Shown: in pieces, positions 25,501 to 36,500 of the stretch
Numbering within the stretch: the first letter of the stretch is position 1
Layout: each line of letters starts with the position of its first letter
DNA from: Sphagnum compactum
Lineage: Eukaryota; Bryophyta; Sphagnopsida; Sphagnales
Assembly (NCBI GenBank): GCA_965153455.1
Contig: OZ234495.1
Span: 5,766,001-5,830,000, forward strand
Direction: 5' to 3'
DNA: 64,000 bases
The notes under the pieces: model-generated
The model's input: only the letters and a program-made list of their open reading frames with translations
Told to the model about the DNA's origin: nothing
Database searches by the model: none
Made by a program: the position numbers and the translations under genes

Positions 25501-28215
25501 TATAAATTGTTTTTGTAAACACTAATTTGGATGAAGTTCAAAGTTTCAAATAGTGTGGAATTTGGTTTTTTAGGGTTTCATTTCACACTTTCTTTTAAAT
25601 CGAAATACCTAGGGGGTACCCATTGGGTTATCACAATGAAATTTCATTTAAATAAGTTTTTATCAATGCTTTACATTGAGCATCGTTAGCCTTCAGAGTG
25701 GGCATTCCTGAAATAAGCACAACCCCGTCACATTGCCTTGGGCGAGTGCTTATTTTGGGAACACCTTGCTCGCCCCAAGGGCATTGCCCTCCACTTTGGT
25801 ACCTTCCCCACTTAGTCCATTGGCTTGGTGAATAGTACCTTGACATCCTATAAGGTTCTTAAAATAGGTAAAGCCCTTCTACTATACAAACACCAATCAC
25901 AAAACCACAACCAACAAAAGAAACCACCTATAATTTTTCATTGATAATTCCTCCTTTCTAATATATAATGATGTTATGAAGAATGCACAACAACAACTAA
26001 GACTAATTCGTAAAGATTGCCTAACACAACACCAACAAACATTGAATGATGTTTAACCAAGCATCAATAATCCTCAAGGCCTTTATTTCACACACAAGAT
26101 ATTCTCTCTTTTCCTAGATTCTAGGCTCCATGGAGAACAAAGGGACGGCTAATCATGAGCAATCAACCTAGGGTTATATTAAAGTCATCTCTAAAATAAC
26201 CTTGCCTTTGGGCTCTTTCTTGATCTTGAAACTTTTTTCATCCCCAAATGTTGGGTATCTATAAAATGAACCAATTTTATTTGGGTTTCAAATGTTGAAT
26301 TTGAACAACTATTGCACACATTTGATTCGAAACATTTGTTGGATAGTTGCAACATCAACCATAACAATAGTGAAAATAAATACAAAACTCTGGTTGAAAC
26401 TTGTTTTTGTCATTAGTATTGGCGATAATGGGGGAAAAAAAGTTTCATGTCATGTTTTATATTAATGTACTATTTTAGTGACAAGTTTTGATCTCATCCT
26501 GAACTCATCTCGGTTCCAATAAAATTGCAACTCTTGATGTTGAGTCCCTTTCCATTTGTGAATAACTTTATTGTCTAAGGTCTTGTTGTATGTTGTTGGT
26601 TTTGTTTGTTGAGAAGAATAGATATGAGAATGGATTTACATGAAGCATTTGAAGGTAGTTTTCAACGAGTACAAAAGCTATGGTTGTGTTTGAAGTATTT
26701 TTACAAGGTGTGGTTTATGTGATGTGAACATATGTATCACGATGAGTAGTGATTAGAACTTATCACACAAACTTATGATTTCATGTTTATGGGTGGGGAG
26801 GAGGAAATAATTCGCACACGATTTTGTATGTGGTAAAGGCCTGCATACAAGGAGTGGGTGAATCTGCTCTTAGAGGAGAAACAGTTTCTCAACTTATCCT
26901 GGTCTATTGTCACAGATTAGGGCATAAAATAACCTTTTAGTGTAATCTAAAGAATACCGGAACTAGCGAAAAAAAACCATACAACAGAAGAAGAACTAAA
27001 AATCATCAAGGATTCAGAGAGTAGAGCATTATTAGTATGAATAATCTTACAGTGCCCCGAACGCATTCCATGAAAGCTCCAAATTGAAATTCTTTGCCAG
27101 CAGTTGCATGTGTGCGCATCAGGACAGCAAGCTCCTGCAAAAGAAAAGACATCCCATTGTTTGTCTTTGAGCCAAATCTTCTAAACTCATGTCTAATTTT
27201 GCAGATGGAGCTGTGATTTTGTTTGTCTTTGCAATGTATGTTGTGTGTGTTTCGTGGTCTGATGTGTTTTTTTTTATTAATGAATAGAATTGGTAAAGTC
27301 AATTATACACTGTTGTAAGTGCGCATACAAAAAATGCTGGAGCTGCTCTATATGTTGAGTACTTACTGTGTTTTGAATTGTACAAACTTGAAGGATTTGA
27401 GCATTTGTTGTGTAGAAGAAATTATTGAATTCAAAATTCAAGGTGGTGAAGATCAAAATAATTTCATCTATCAAATTTACAACATTGCATATTGCTATTG
27501 TTATTGTACCTCTGGATTGAGTCGGAGCCCCGAGAATCTCAAAAACTCACGCCAGGTGTTGATATCCATGCATCTTTGACTATCACATTTTGCATGGAAT
27601 GTCTTGAGTGCCTGCAATGCAACACCTCCGATGAAATCAGAGTCCCAAATTCCTGATATTTTTTCTTCTCTGAGATACAAGTTTTGGAGGCACTCTAACA
27701 GACCATTTCTTATGTGTAAAATGACAGTGGAATCATACAACAACATCTTCTGAAAACAGTAAATTTGGGTATTACAATCTTGATTGCACGTAATATCTAT
27801 GTGGTTAAGATATTACTTAGGGTTTTACTCAAAGATTGCAAATGTACATATCAAAGAAAGCACCACGTCAATGTCAGACCAAACTTGGTTAAAATGGGTG
27901 TGGACCAATGTCTCAAAAAGACAAAGAAGAAGGGTGCTGAATTGGGTTTCAAGGAGAGTAGATCCATGGAAGCCATGGAAGATCCTTGGACCATGAAAAT
28001 GCAATGAACATTTTTTAACATGAAAAAACCCCATTTCATAAAGCATACATTTCTAGATTCAATATTGGGGACAAGATTGTGTGATCCAAAGTTTCATGGA
28101 TGGGGGCTGGTGGCAGGGCTCGGGGTTTTGTTTGTCTTACCAAAATGCCTTTGGCGCCAAATCTTTGGAGCTGATCTCGAATGCATTCGTGGATGAAGAA
28201 GATTGGGTGAACCAT
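22567..28215 (-). CDS. calcyphosin-like EF-hand protein, probable ciliary/flagellar type, six exons
   Basis: Rebuilt on the minus strand from exons 28215-28141, 27749-27510, 27134-27051, 24757-24521, 24034-23723 and 22923-22567. All junctions are GT-AG and all introns phase 0, giving 434 aa. ATG at 28215 has an in-frame TGA 24 bases upstream. Residues 1-212 follow the calcyphosin (CAPSL) plan: an IRDQLQRFGAKGI opening, MECVRGT, then TRDCLKETYNLIAHPMV, FDFTEYYLLIGASIPNDIDF and a final AWK. Residues 213-434 hold two further modules with IREFFRDYDPLRHRL and later VTYTQFAQALSSY, the paired half-EF-hand pattern found in flagellar proteins of algae and protists. Most acidic loop positions of the EF hands are lost, so calcium binding is doubtful. 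Family assignment is from memory of conserved patterns; role in sperm flagella is inferred. Confidence 0.75.
23085..23700. repeat. intronic minisatellite, 45-bp unit
   Basis: Tandem array inside the last intron (22924-23722) of the EF-hand gene. The core unit of 45 bp contains CACACACCCATTTTGACAAA, then AATCAATTTTGAAAAAATAT and ATTCC; it is cleanest at 23210-23540. Two shortened units lack the middle GACAAAAATCAA block (near 23311 and 23391). Outer units on both sides are diverged and slightly longer (CACCCATCTTTGACAAAATG form). About 13 units in all. Because 45 is divisible by three, the array is open on the minus strand and the upstream exon reads straight into it. Confidence 0.9.
24758..27050 (-). 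other. 2.3-kb intron of the EF-hand gene
   Basis: Largest intron of the gene, between the exons ending at 27051 and starting at 24757. It contains AT-rich sequence, a CT run (25209-25221) and an imperfect inverted repeat around 25735-25780 built from CCTTGGGCGAG and CTCGCCCCAAGG. No inserted coding element was recognised. Confidence 0.55.
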
Positions 28216-29173
28216 GATTGCACAAATCTGGTTACAAAATCACCCCAAAAAAATAAAATAAAATGTTATGATGATCCCTGTGTTTTATGATCTCTTGTTC
28301 TGCTGCCATTCCATTTTTTGACATACATATATATAGCTAGCTACAAGGAGGAGGAGGAGGATCCAACACAAGGGCTGGCTTGGCTTTGCAGCAGCATTGC
28401 CTGTTGGTAGTGGCATCATTGGTTGTGACTTGTGGGTGGTTATGAAAATAGCACCCAAAGCTCTCATGCCACCAAATATCATCACGTGTTTCTCTCTTCA
28501 GATGCACACATTTCCAATCAGCAGCAGCAGCAGCAGCACCCTATGACCCATCACCAATTAGGTGGTTATCAACAACAGGAACAGACCCCGGGTCTGGTGG
28601 TTTATTCAGGTTTCATACCCCATGGTTCTTAAAAATCAAAGACCTAGTTCTGATATACAAACCGCATGAAAAATAAATCAAATGACCGCCTACAAATCTG
28701 TCTGGTTCTGTACTAGTTCTTTCATGAAAATTGCTGATTCTTTAGAAGTTTTGGAAATGACGGGAACTGGCGGTGATTTGATTCTGATCTTTTTTTTTGA
28801 ACAATCCGGAGCTGGTGGTGGTTCTCTGATTCTGACATGCTTTTCAAAAACAGGAACTGACGGTTGTAAAGAAATTCAAATACCTGCCCATCACTGGTAA
28901 CCAGCCATCCACCCCACCAGCTGGGGAGAGAATTCAAAATGGATTAGGGACTGAGCTTGAAAACCCCCAAAGCTTTCAATCTTTCAAATGTTAGATTATT
29001 TTCTTTCAGAGTTTCCCATGAAGGCCACAAGCAAGCAAGAGGGGTTAATGATGAACTATGATCCAATTCATGGAGAACAACTGGAATGCTGCCATTCTCT
29101 GCATGGAACTTCTTTCAAAAACCTCGTCCTTTTTGTCATTTGATCATAGAAGATTTCCAGGGAGAAACATGGA
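28216..29173. promoter_or_regulatory. upstream region of the EF-hand gene
   Basis: Spacer between the minus-strand gene start and the retrotransposon, expected to hold the EF-hand gene promoter. A (CAG)n/(GCA)n microsatellite lies at 28519-28540. About 28750-28870 has an irregular doubling of a GGAACTGG...TTCTGATTCTGA-like segment, weakly reminiscent of the repeats at 44.0-44.3 kb. No gene seen. Confidence 0.4.
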
Positions 29174-29178
29174 AGTAT

Positions 29179-29923
29179 TATAACCTAAATACATGTCCTG
29201 TGAGAGCAGGACATACTTCGGGTTTTTCTCTTTTTTTGTGCTCTTTCTGCATGGAGATGGTGACTGTCAACTTTTTGGCAGTTTGTCCTGGAAGGAGGAA
29301 GGCAATGGCGGCCAACAGTGGCATTGCTATTATTCAACTATTTCTATACCTAGTTTGTGTGTGTGCTTGGTGTGCTGGCTGATAAGCTTTATGCGGATGC
29401 TTTGTTGCGAAGGAGTTTGTGTGGCGAAAATGCATGCAGGATGGATAAAAGGAGTTGGAGCCAGGGATTTAAGGTGGGCAAGGTTCTTGGCAAGACAGAC
29501 GTAGAGAAGTTAAGTCCAATATGTTTGTGTGACATGTTTTTTTGTTTTTGTTTTGATCTTGCTGGTTGATTCTGTGATCCTCACAGAGGATGTGTCCAAA
29601 TTGATTCCGTTGCGTAGATATGGTCTCTTGTAAGATTGCAACGTAGAGCAAAGGAGTAGTGTCTCCGGTCCAAGGTTGTTGAGGACTGCAATAATTAATA
29701 TGTGTTGATTTCTACAATGGCTGTTGATTTGGAAGATTTGGTGTTGGTCACTGGAAGCATGTTTCCAGGAACCCATAAATAAATTTTGGCAAGTGTGTAA
29801 CAGAGCTTTGCATTGGAACGGTGATGCAGCTTGTGCAAGATATATACGTTTTATCCATCAATTTATGTGTTGAGGCAATGCATGTGGTACAATAGAGAGA
29901 TCTATAGAGCCCTAAATTTTGGT
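29179..29923 (+). repeat. 5' LTR of the gypsy element
   Basis: Direct repeat of 34065-34810, from TAACCTAAATACATGTC to GAGCCCTAAATTTTGGT. Shared landmarks include GATCTTGCTGGTTGATTCTG and GTAGATATGGTCTCTTGTAA. Confidence 0.9.
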
Positions 29924-29931
29924 ATTAGAGC
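29920..29931 (+). promoter_or_regulatory. primer binding site, initiator Met-tRNA type
   Basis: TGGTATTAGAGC directly after the 5' LTR matches the common plant primer site TGGTATCAGAGC, complementary to the 3' end of initiator methionine tRNA, with one C-to-T change. Confidence 0.75.
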
Positions 29932-30025
29932 TGGTCTTTCAAGGGATGCAAGTAATGTTCTAAGTTTGCATTTGTGCCATGGTTTGCTAGGATAAGAATA
30001 GAGTTGGAGTTGTATTTACAAATTA

Positions 30026-31241
30026 ATGGAATCAACTAGGAGAGCTGCGTTGGAGGATGCACAACATAAGTATCAAGTCTTGGCTGTAAGTGAGTTGAAC
30101 TTCCTTTTTCCAAGGTTTGACATTTTGCCAAGAATTGGAATTATCATCCTATAGCTGCAAGGGTTTGGCATTGCCCACATAGTGGGCTTAGATCCAAATC
30201 GAGCACTGGTGGGTAATTTGGCTATCCTAGTAGCACATTTTGGCTTTTACTCAAGAATTCAGGTCTAGCTGAAGACTAGTGATGGTGCAAGAAGCTGGAC
30301 AACAGTTGCTCAAGAACACACCAAATATTATTTCTCTACCATCTTTGCCCAACCCACTTAGCTATTGAGTTGCATGAAAGGAATGAAGTTGTCCCTAGAG
30401 TAGGAGATTTATGGATTCCAATTGTTGTTGTTTCACATCATCACAGAGTTAGGTTCTTCTTGCTTGGAGTTGGGGGGTTGTTTGTTGTAGGAGATAAGGT
30501 GGCGTAGGTAGAGCACACATGAGAGGAATCTAGAATATTAGTCTGGAGGTTAGGTGAGGATTCTGAAGGAGAATGGATGTGGAGCTTTGAACACGAGGAT
30601 AAAATGCACTATAGTCTACAACAATTATCTATTGGATTGTTCATTTTGTTGAATGATGACCCAAACCGGGATATAAAATTATATTAGGATAAAGTAGAGA
30701 CAAACCAACATAATGACTAATCCCAAAGGTATAGATGAGTTGTTCTGGGGAAAGGAGTTTTGAGGATGTTATTGACTAGATTGAAAGGTTGGAGATGGCT
30801 GCAGAAGTGCAGAATTATGATGAAGTCAAATTATTCGAAATTGCTTGTCTCAATATGAGGGGTAAGGCGAAGGAATGGTATAAGTGCACTGAACCTGCCC
30901 TTGCAGACTGGGTAGAACTGAAAGTTGCCATGGAGCAAAAGTACTTTGAGGTGAACAACTCCATCTTGGAAGGACTAATTGACACTAGAGCCTCAATGTC
31001 AGCCATAGCTACCAGTGTAGTGAGAGAATTGGGCATTATGCACTTAGTGACAAGTTCAGAATCTTACAAGATTGCCTTAGGAGTTGTGATTCATGCAATG
31101 GGAACAATCAGCGAGTTGTCAGTTTGTGTGGGAGGAGTGTTGTGCAAAATGGACTTCATGGTGGTGGACACAGATGGGTATGACGTTCTGCTAGGGTTGG
31201 ATTTCTTGATCAAAATAGGGGCTATTGTTGACATTGAATGA
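30026..31241 (+). pseudogene. broken gag and protease of the gypsy element
   Basis: A gag-like frame starts with MESTRRAALEDAQHKYQVL at 30026 and soon hits stops. A later open piece (30789-31241) has the gag core motif KAKEWYKCTEPALADWVELK, then jumps within about 20 residues to an aspartic protease beginning LIDTRASMSAIA and ending YDVLLGLDFLIKIGAIVDIE. The zinc knuckle expected between them is missing, indicating an internal deletion. The protease catalytic triplet is Asp-Thr-Arg in place of Asp-Thr/Ser-Gly. Confidence 0.85.
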
Positions 31242-31352
31242 TAGTTCATACAAGTGCGTCATGGACCAAGGCTGATGTTCAAATATTACCTTTCAATCTG
31301 GTAAAGATGCTTCAAAAGGATGAATGATCATTTGATTCCCAAGCTCTAGGCG

Positions 31353-31850
31353 ATGCAAATCCAGGACCAATTGAAAGCAAGAAATGCTCAGGGTAAAGGA
31401 AATCTAGGAAAAGAACTTCAATTTGAACTGTTCCAACCATATGAAAAAGTCCAGTCTAATTTTGAATCAATTGATGACGATGAGGATGGTTCTGATGAAA
31501 ATGCAAAGGATAATCAACTTACGTTGATTCTGCAAGTGGAGAAAGACAGAAAAATGGAGCTAAGCAGTCATGGGCTGGAAACATTGGTCAAAGATGAAGC
31601 TCCTAAACAAATGTTGGCCTTGACTTTTGAACAACAATCAGGAAGAATCTTGGAGGGATCATCTTCATTAGATGAGGATGATGACTATCATGATTGGCTT
31701 AGGTGGGTCAACCTTGATGGATTTTATAAAAAAAAACAGACAAATGTTAGCGAACTAACATACCTGCGTTATTTCAAATCGGTGCAAATGGAGGGAAGTC
31801 GGAGCATAATGAAAAGCAAGCTAAAACCAATCAACGCTAAGAAGATATAA
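31353..31850 (+). pseudogene. linker between protease and RT of the gypsy element
   Basis: Open piece of 165 codons, acidic and without a conserved domain, lying between protease and RT as the poorly conserved spacer does in plant gypsy polyproteins. Contains an Asp-rich DDDYHDWLRWVNLDG segment. Confidence 0.6.
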
Positions 31851-31909
31851 AATGAAGGATCAAAGTGGATCTGAAGTTGGATTCGCAGGAATCCAAAGAA
31901 CTGTGGTAG

Positions 31910-32630
31910 ATGTTAGAACAATTTGTCAATGTTTTTGTTTGGAACAAGTTAAAGCTTGGACGTTTTTCTGTGGGGGAACATTACATACATACACAAGGGT
32001 TTCCACCCTACAAGACCACTCCTAATCACCTATCTTTCTGGGAAGAGTCAGAGGTCAATAAGCAGATTCAGGCATTGGTTTTTCTAAACAAAATGTGCCC
32101 CAACAACTCGAAATACGTAGCTTGCACAGTGACCTTACCAGTCGAGAAGGACAAGAGCAGGCACTTTTGTGGTGATTACAGACACCACAAAACTTGCAGA
32201 TTTGGAAAGATGCATTCCCTATGCCATTGATTTGATGACATCCTTAGCCAATCGGGACAATCAAAGTATTATTCTGCACAGGACTTGCAGAGTGGCTTTT
32301 GGCAGATTTGGATGGTGCCAGAGGACATTAAGAAGATGGCAATCATAACAAAGTCAGGACTTTCTTTACTAGATGGTGATGCCATTTGGCTTAAAGAATG
32401 CCACGAGCACTTTCACTCGGACAATGACGAAAGTTTCTCAAGAGTGGATGCAATAATTTTTAAAAGTCTTTGTGGATGACCTCATGTACACAGTGCCTCT
32501 TGGTCTGAACACCTGAAGCACCTACACTTGGTGTTAACAAGACTGAGGGAAGTAAATCTAAAATTCAACGCTAACAAATGTGTTTTTGCTACTAAATGCA
32601 TAAGCTTCTTAGGACATGTAGGATTTTGTG
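31910..32630 (+). pseudogene. broken reverse transcriptase of the gypsy element
   Basis: Pieces in shifting frames: an N-terminal PYKTTPNHLSFWEESEVNKQ, then KDKSRHFCGDYR, then SKYYSAQDLQSGFWQI, then the catalytic box FVDDL at 32469-32483 and the thumb NLKFNANKCVFATKCISFLG. Frameshifts fall at about 32200 and 32410, and stops after the catalytic box. The RNase H domain that should follow is not recognisable and is probably deleted. Confidence 0.9.
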
Positions 32631-32849
32631 GAGATTCACGACATGCAAATGTTCAGAGAAATGAGGATTCAGACTTGGATTGGGAGGAGGTGTCTCAGGC
32701 ATCAAGAAATAATTGCCTCTAGACTTGAGATTCCACAATTTCTCATGGTGGAATCAAAAGAACATGATGCAGGAATGGGATTAACTAAGGGACAAACTGG
32801 AGATGGAGTGTCAAGGGCTATTGAGACCTCTCAAGCACACAACAAGACC

Positions 32850-33906
32850 CGCTAATAAATAATTGAAGAGATGCATGATGAACTTGAACATTTCAATGAA
32901 TAACATACATTGGCAAAAATCTACAAGATATATTATTGGCATAACTGGATGTAAGAAGTCAGCAAAGTGGTGAAGGCATGCTACTAGTGTCAAATGGTGA
33001 AAATAATAGGGAGCATCAGATCTGATGGTGAGGAACTCAGAAGCATACCCATTCACAATTTGTTTTACATTATTACATTAGATACAACTGGTCCTCTTCC
33101 TGAGACTAAAAATGGCAATAAGTACATCGCAGTGGCCATTGATCACTGCTCAAAGTGGTGTGAAGCTAAGGCGGAGCCCGATCATGTTGTTGCCATAGTT
33201 GCAAAATTTCTCGAGGATGAGTTTATTTGCTGATTTGGTGTTCCAATTATATTTGCTGACTTACAATGGTGGAGAGTGGGCTAGAGAATTTGATAATTTG
33301 TGTAAGATTTATGGGATCCAACATTAGTTCACGACGCTTTAGTGGCCACGCTGTAATGGGATGGCAGAATGGATGATCAAAACTATCAAGCATCGTATCA
33401 CAATGCTATTTGGACTTTTAGAATATGTCGAAAATTGGGACTTACAATTGCAGCTAGTGTTATTTGGTTATAAGTGTGGGACGCAGGCTGGTACCAAGTT
33501 TTTGCCTTTGATGATTCTTATGGGCTGCTGCTCACCTAGACTTAAGGTGGACAGTCATCTGAGTATGTTGACATAGGAGTTTGATGCGAAAGTTGGGGTG
33601 GAGCAGATGGTTGAACACTTCGTGATTTCTAAAATGGAATTGATTAATAGGATGCACAAGGCCATTCTTGGGAATGTTGAGAAGGCACAACAGAAGCAAA
33701 AAGAAGACCTATACATTGTGGAAGAAGGGAAGGCAGATGTTTCCAAGCTTTGTTGTTGGAAAGGACATGGTGAAAATGAAGAAACAAAAGCCAAAAAAGA
33801 GCCCTTGAGGCAAGCTGGAAAGGACCATATTTGTTTGTTGGATATGTTGGTGGGAAAAAAGAGATTAATTCAGATGAAGCAGGGTGCATTTGTATCATTA
33901 AAATGA
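32850..33906 (+). pseudogene. broken integrase of the gypsy element
   Basis: The zinc-binding HHCC region is visible as MHDELEHFNE followed at about 32978-33000 by a Cys-X-X-Cys in which one X is a stop. The catalytic core has Asp at 33081 (LDTTGPLPETKNGNKYIAVA), Asp at 33258 (FADLQ) and Glu at 33367 (GMAEWMIKTIKHRI), so the DDE triad is present but split by a TGA at 33231 and a frameshift. The C-terminal piece (33598-33906) is the Lys-rich tail with MELINRMHKAILGNVEKAQQ. Confidence 0.88.
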
Positions 33907-34064
33907 AATTAATTTAGATGAAGGAGGGCGCATTTGTATCATTAAGGGGTTGGAAGAGGCTTAGTGACAACGACCTAGGAGGGATCTGCAACTTTTTCAT
34001 ATTGCAACGTGATTTGACGGAAGTTACAAGGGTGTAGCTAAATCAATTTGGGAGTGGTCACATA

Positions 34065-34810
34065 TGTAACTTAAATACATGTCTTGTGAGAACATGACAT
34101 AGTTAGGGTTTTTCTCTTTTTTTTGGCTCTTTCTACATGGAGATGGTGATTGCCAACTTGATGGGAGTTTGTCTTTGAAGGAGGAAGGCAATGGTGGCCA
34201 TTAGTGGCATTGCCATTACTCAATTGTTTCTATACCTAGTTTGAGTGTGTGCTTGGTGTGTTGGCTGGTAAGCTTTATGTGGATGCTTTGTTGCGAAAGA
34301 GTTTGTGTGGCAAAAATGCATGCAGGATGGATAAAAGGAGCTGGAGCAAGGGATTTACAGCGGGCAAGGTTCTTGCCAAGACAAATGTAGAGAAGTTAAG
34401 TACAATATGTTTGTGTGAGATGTTTTTTTGTTTTTGTTTTGATCTTGCTGGTCGATTCTGTGATCTACACAGAGGATGTGTCCAAATTGTTTTCATTGCG
34501 TAGATATGGTCTCTTGTAAGATTGCAAAGTAGAGCAATGTCAGTAGTGTCTCCAGTCTAAGGTTGTGGAGGATCACGATAATTAATGTGTGTTGATTTCT
34601 ACAATGGCTGTTGATTTGGAAGATTTGGTGTTAGTCACTGGAAGCATGTTTCCAGGACCCCATAAATAAAATTTGGCAAGTGTGTAAAAGAGCTTTGCAT
34701 TGGACTGGTGATGCAATTAGTGCAAGATGTATACCTTTTATGCATCAATATATGTGTTGAAGCAATGTAGGCAATACAATAGAGAGATTTGCAGAGCCCT
34801 AAATTTTGGT
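34065..34810 (+). repeat. 3' LTR of the gypsy element
   Basis: Direct repeat of the 5' LTR at 29179-29923, beginning TGTAACTTAAATACATGTC. A weak purine tract (TTGGGAGTGG) precedes it as a possible polypurine tract. Open frame inside (34249-34503) is LTR sequence, not a gene. Confidence 0.9.
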
Positions 34811-35454
34811 CACAGTATAATTACCACACACATAAGGAGAAACTTTTGTTCTCTAGCTTGCATTTTTTCCCAGTTCAATCAATTGTTGCATTTTTAATCT
34901 CAGTGTCAAAAACAATTTAGACTTGGAAGGCTCGGAAAACACTTAGTCACATTGGGTCCACAATAGGAAATAAAAACACTCCATCAAGTTCCCAAAAATT
35001 GAACTCAAACTTCCCAAAAACACCAGGTGAACATTACTCAAAGAATGGGTTCAAGCTCTTGTTAATGATCTATCATTCTAGTTGGAAATCATTGACAATA
35101 GCTTGAAATACTCCAAGACATGCAAAATCTTTTTCAATCTGTTGTCAATTTCTTTCTTGTTTGTTAGCATCCCAAATTGGTTGTGGTAGAAGCTTTAGAC
35201 CATTTTGGACGACTCATACCCCACATGTGGAGAAGCTTAAAAACACATGTAAATTTTGATTTGAAGGTTGTGGAAATGGAACTTTGTCTTGATAGATCTT
35301 TTGGGGATTAAAATTGCATTGCAAGGTGAGTAAAATGGAGAAATTGAATTTCATATACATGTAGGTGAAGTCCCCATTCTAAGCAATCTCATGGTTGCAT
35401 TTGGTGCAAATGGTTCTTACATTAGGTGCTTGTGGAAGCTGAAGTGAGTGTCGG

Positions 35455-35540
35455 ATGCACAAAGATTTCTCTTTCTTCCTCGAATCCAAGTGCAACCCAT
35501 TTGACCTGGATTCAAGGAGGAGAGTGAAATCTTTGTGCAA
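35455..35540. other. long hairpin resembling a microRNA precursor
   Basis: Left arm 35456-35488 and right arm 35507-35539 form a 33-bp stem with a loop of about 18 bases. As RNA read on the plus strand the stem has two G-U pairs and two mismatches (U-U and C-A). The left arm starts TGCACAAAGATTTC and the right arm ends GAAATCTTTGTGCA. Stem length, near-perfect pairing and small loop fit a plant MIRNA foldback; a small foldback transposon is the alternative. No known microRNA family was recognised in either arm. Confidence 0.5.
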
Positions 35541-35632
35541 AAGATCTCTAGACCAAATCTATGTGGAAGGAAATATGACCATGGTTGGGATACCATACCC
35601 AGCTAGACCATTATCTAACACATTTTGTAATT

Positions 35633-35938
35633 TGTTGGCCTTGCCTACCGAGGCAAGGATACTCTCCTTAGATTCATTATAGAGTATAGTAGCTTAATGG
35701 ATTTTGGCCCCTCGGTAATAGATATATTTTTATATGAGGGTTTTTGAAAGATGACATTTTGGCTTGTTTTCATACTTGAGATGAGCTATAGAGTTATGTA
35801 GCTTGAAGGATTTTGATTTCTTTTAGAGGATTTTTTGAAGATTATATTTTTGCATGGTGACGTATTTGAGTTTCCATAATTCTTCTTTTGCCTTAAGATA
35901 CTTTGTAATGTAAATGGCAATGCCACAATGTGACACGC
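35633..35938 (+). repeat. dispersed repeat A, copy 1
   Basis: About 300-bp repeat shared with 46300-46613 and 58150-58432, all in the same orientation. Core begins GATTCATTATAGAGTATAGT and continues through ATGAGGGTTTTTGAAAGATG and TTGAGTTTCCATAATTCTTC to a TGTGACAC end. Preceded by a perfect 8-bp inverted repeat CCTTGCCT-ACCG-AGGCAAGG. Confidence 0.85.
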
Positions 35939-36414
35939 CCCTTGTTTGGTCTTGAAAGCCAATGAGCCATAAGAATTTTGCCAAACATTGTTTCCATTTT
36001 AAATGTCCCGCTATTCATCAAAGTGTGCTTCCTAAATTTTCCACCATGTTTTTAAAGCTTTTGATGGGCCAGATAGAATGATTCATCCATGTGGTTTGCT
36101 ATTATAATAGTAGCTAAAATTTCAGGTTCAGAAGTAACTAAAATAGTTGTTGAAAATATCAAAATTTTATTTATTTGAAACGTCAAAATTTAATGAAATT
36201 ACAAAGGAGGGGGAAAAAAAAAAAAAACTAAAAATTTGGTCTCTTGATGTTTAAAGGTTTAGACCCATAGAAGCTGCCTATGCTTTATTGCCAAAATTCA
36301 ATAAATAAATTAGTTTTTCTACTGGATTTTGAAAAATAAAATTATTATTTTACACCCCGGTTCTTATAGAGGTAGGTAGGTACGAAAGTAAGTAAGTACA
36401 GAACTTGGTGGCTA

Positions 36415-36500
36415 ATAATATGTAAGTCCGAATAGATGGGGATGGTTAGTACATAGCTAACCATCATGGTTAGGTTAGCTATGGGACACTAACAGAATGA
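36415..36500. repeat. dispersed repeat B, fragment
   Basis: Contains AGCTAACCATCATGGTTAGG followed by TTAGCT, the palindromic hallmark of repeat B (see 47285-47430 and 53200-53365). The flanks match only weakly. Confidence 0.5.

Larger units (their letters stand above)
29179..34813 (+). mobile_element. complete but inactive Ty3/gypsy LTR retrotransposon
   Basis: Two direct LTRs of about 745 bp flank an interior of about 4.1 kb that carries, in order, gag, protease, reverse transcriptase and integrase fragments on the plus strand. Integrase after RT defines Ty3/gypsy. AGTAT occurs just before the left LTR (29174-29178) and just after the right one (34814-34818), a good 5-bp target duplication; the exact ends are uncertain by two or three bases. 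The right LTR begins TGTAAC while the left has TATAAC. Numerous stops, frameshifts and deletions make it non-autonomous. Where I aligned the LTRs by eye, roughly one base in twelve differs, so the insertion is old. Confidence 0.9.

Noticed and set aside
30789-33906. Separate small genes within the retrotransposon
   Set aside because: Each open piece is a fragment of one gypsy gag-pol in correct order, interrupted by stops and frameshifts between two LTRs.
35633-35665. Helitron 3' end suggested by the CCTTGCCT hairpin
   Set aside because: No CTRR terminus at the right distance, no 5' TC end or AT target site could be shown, and the hairpin is missing from one of the three copies.
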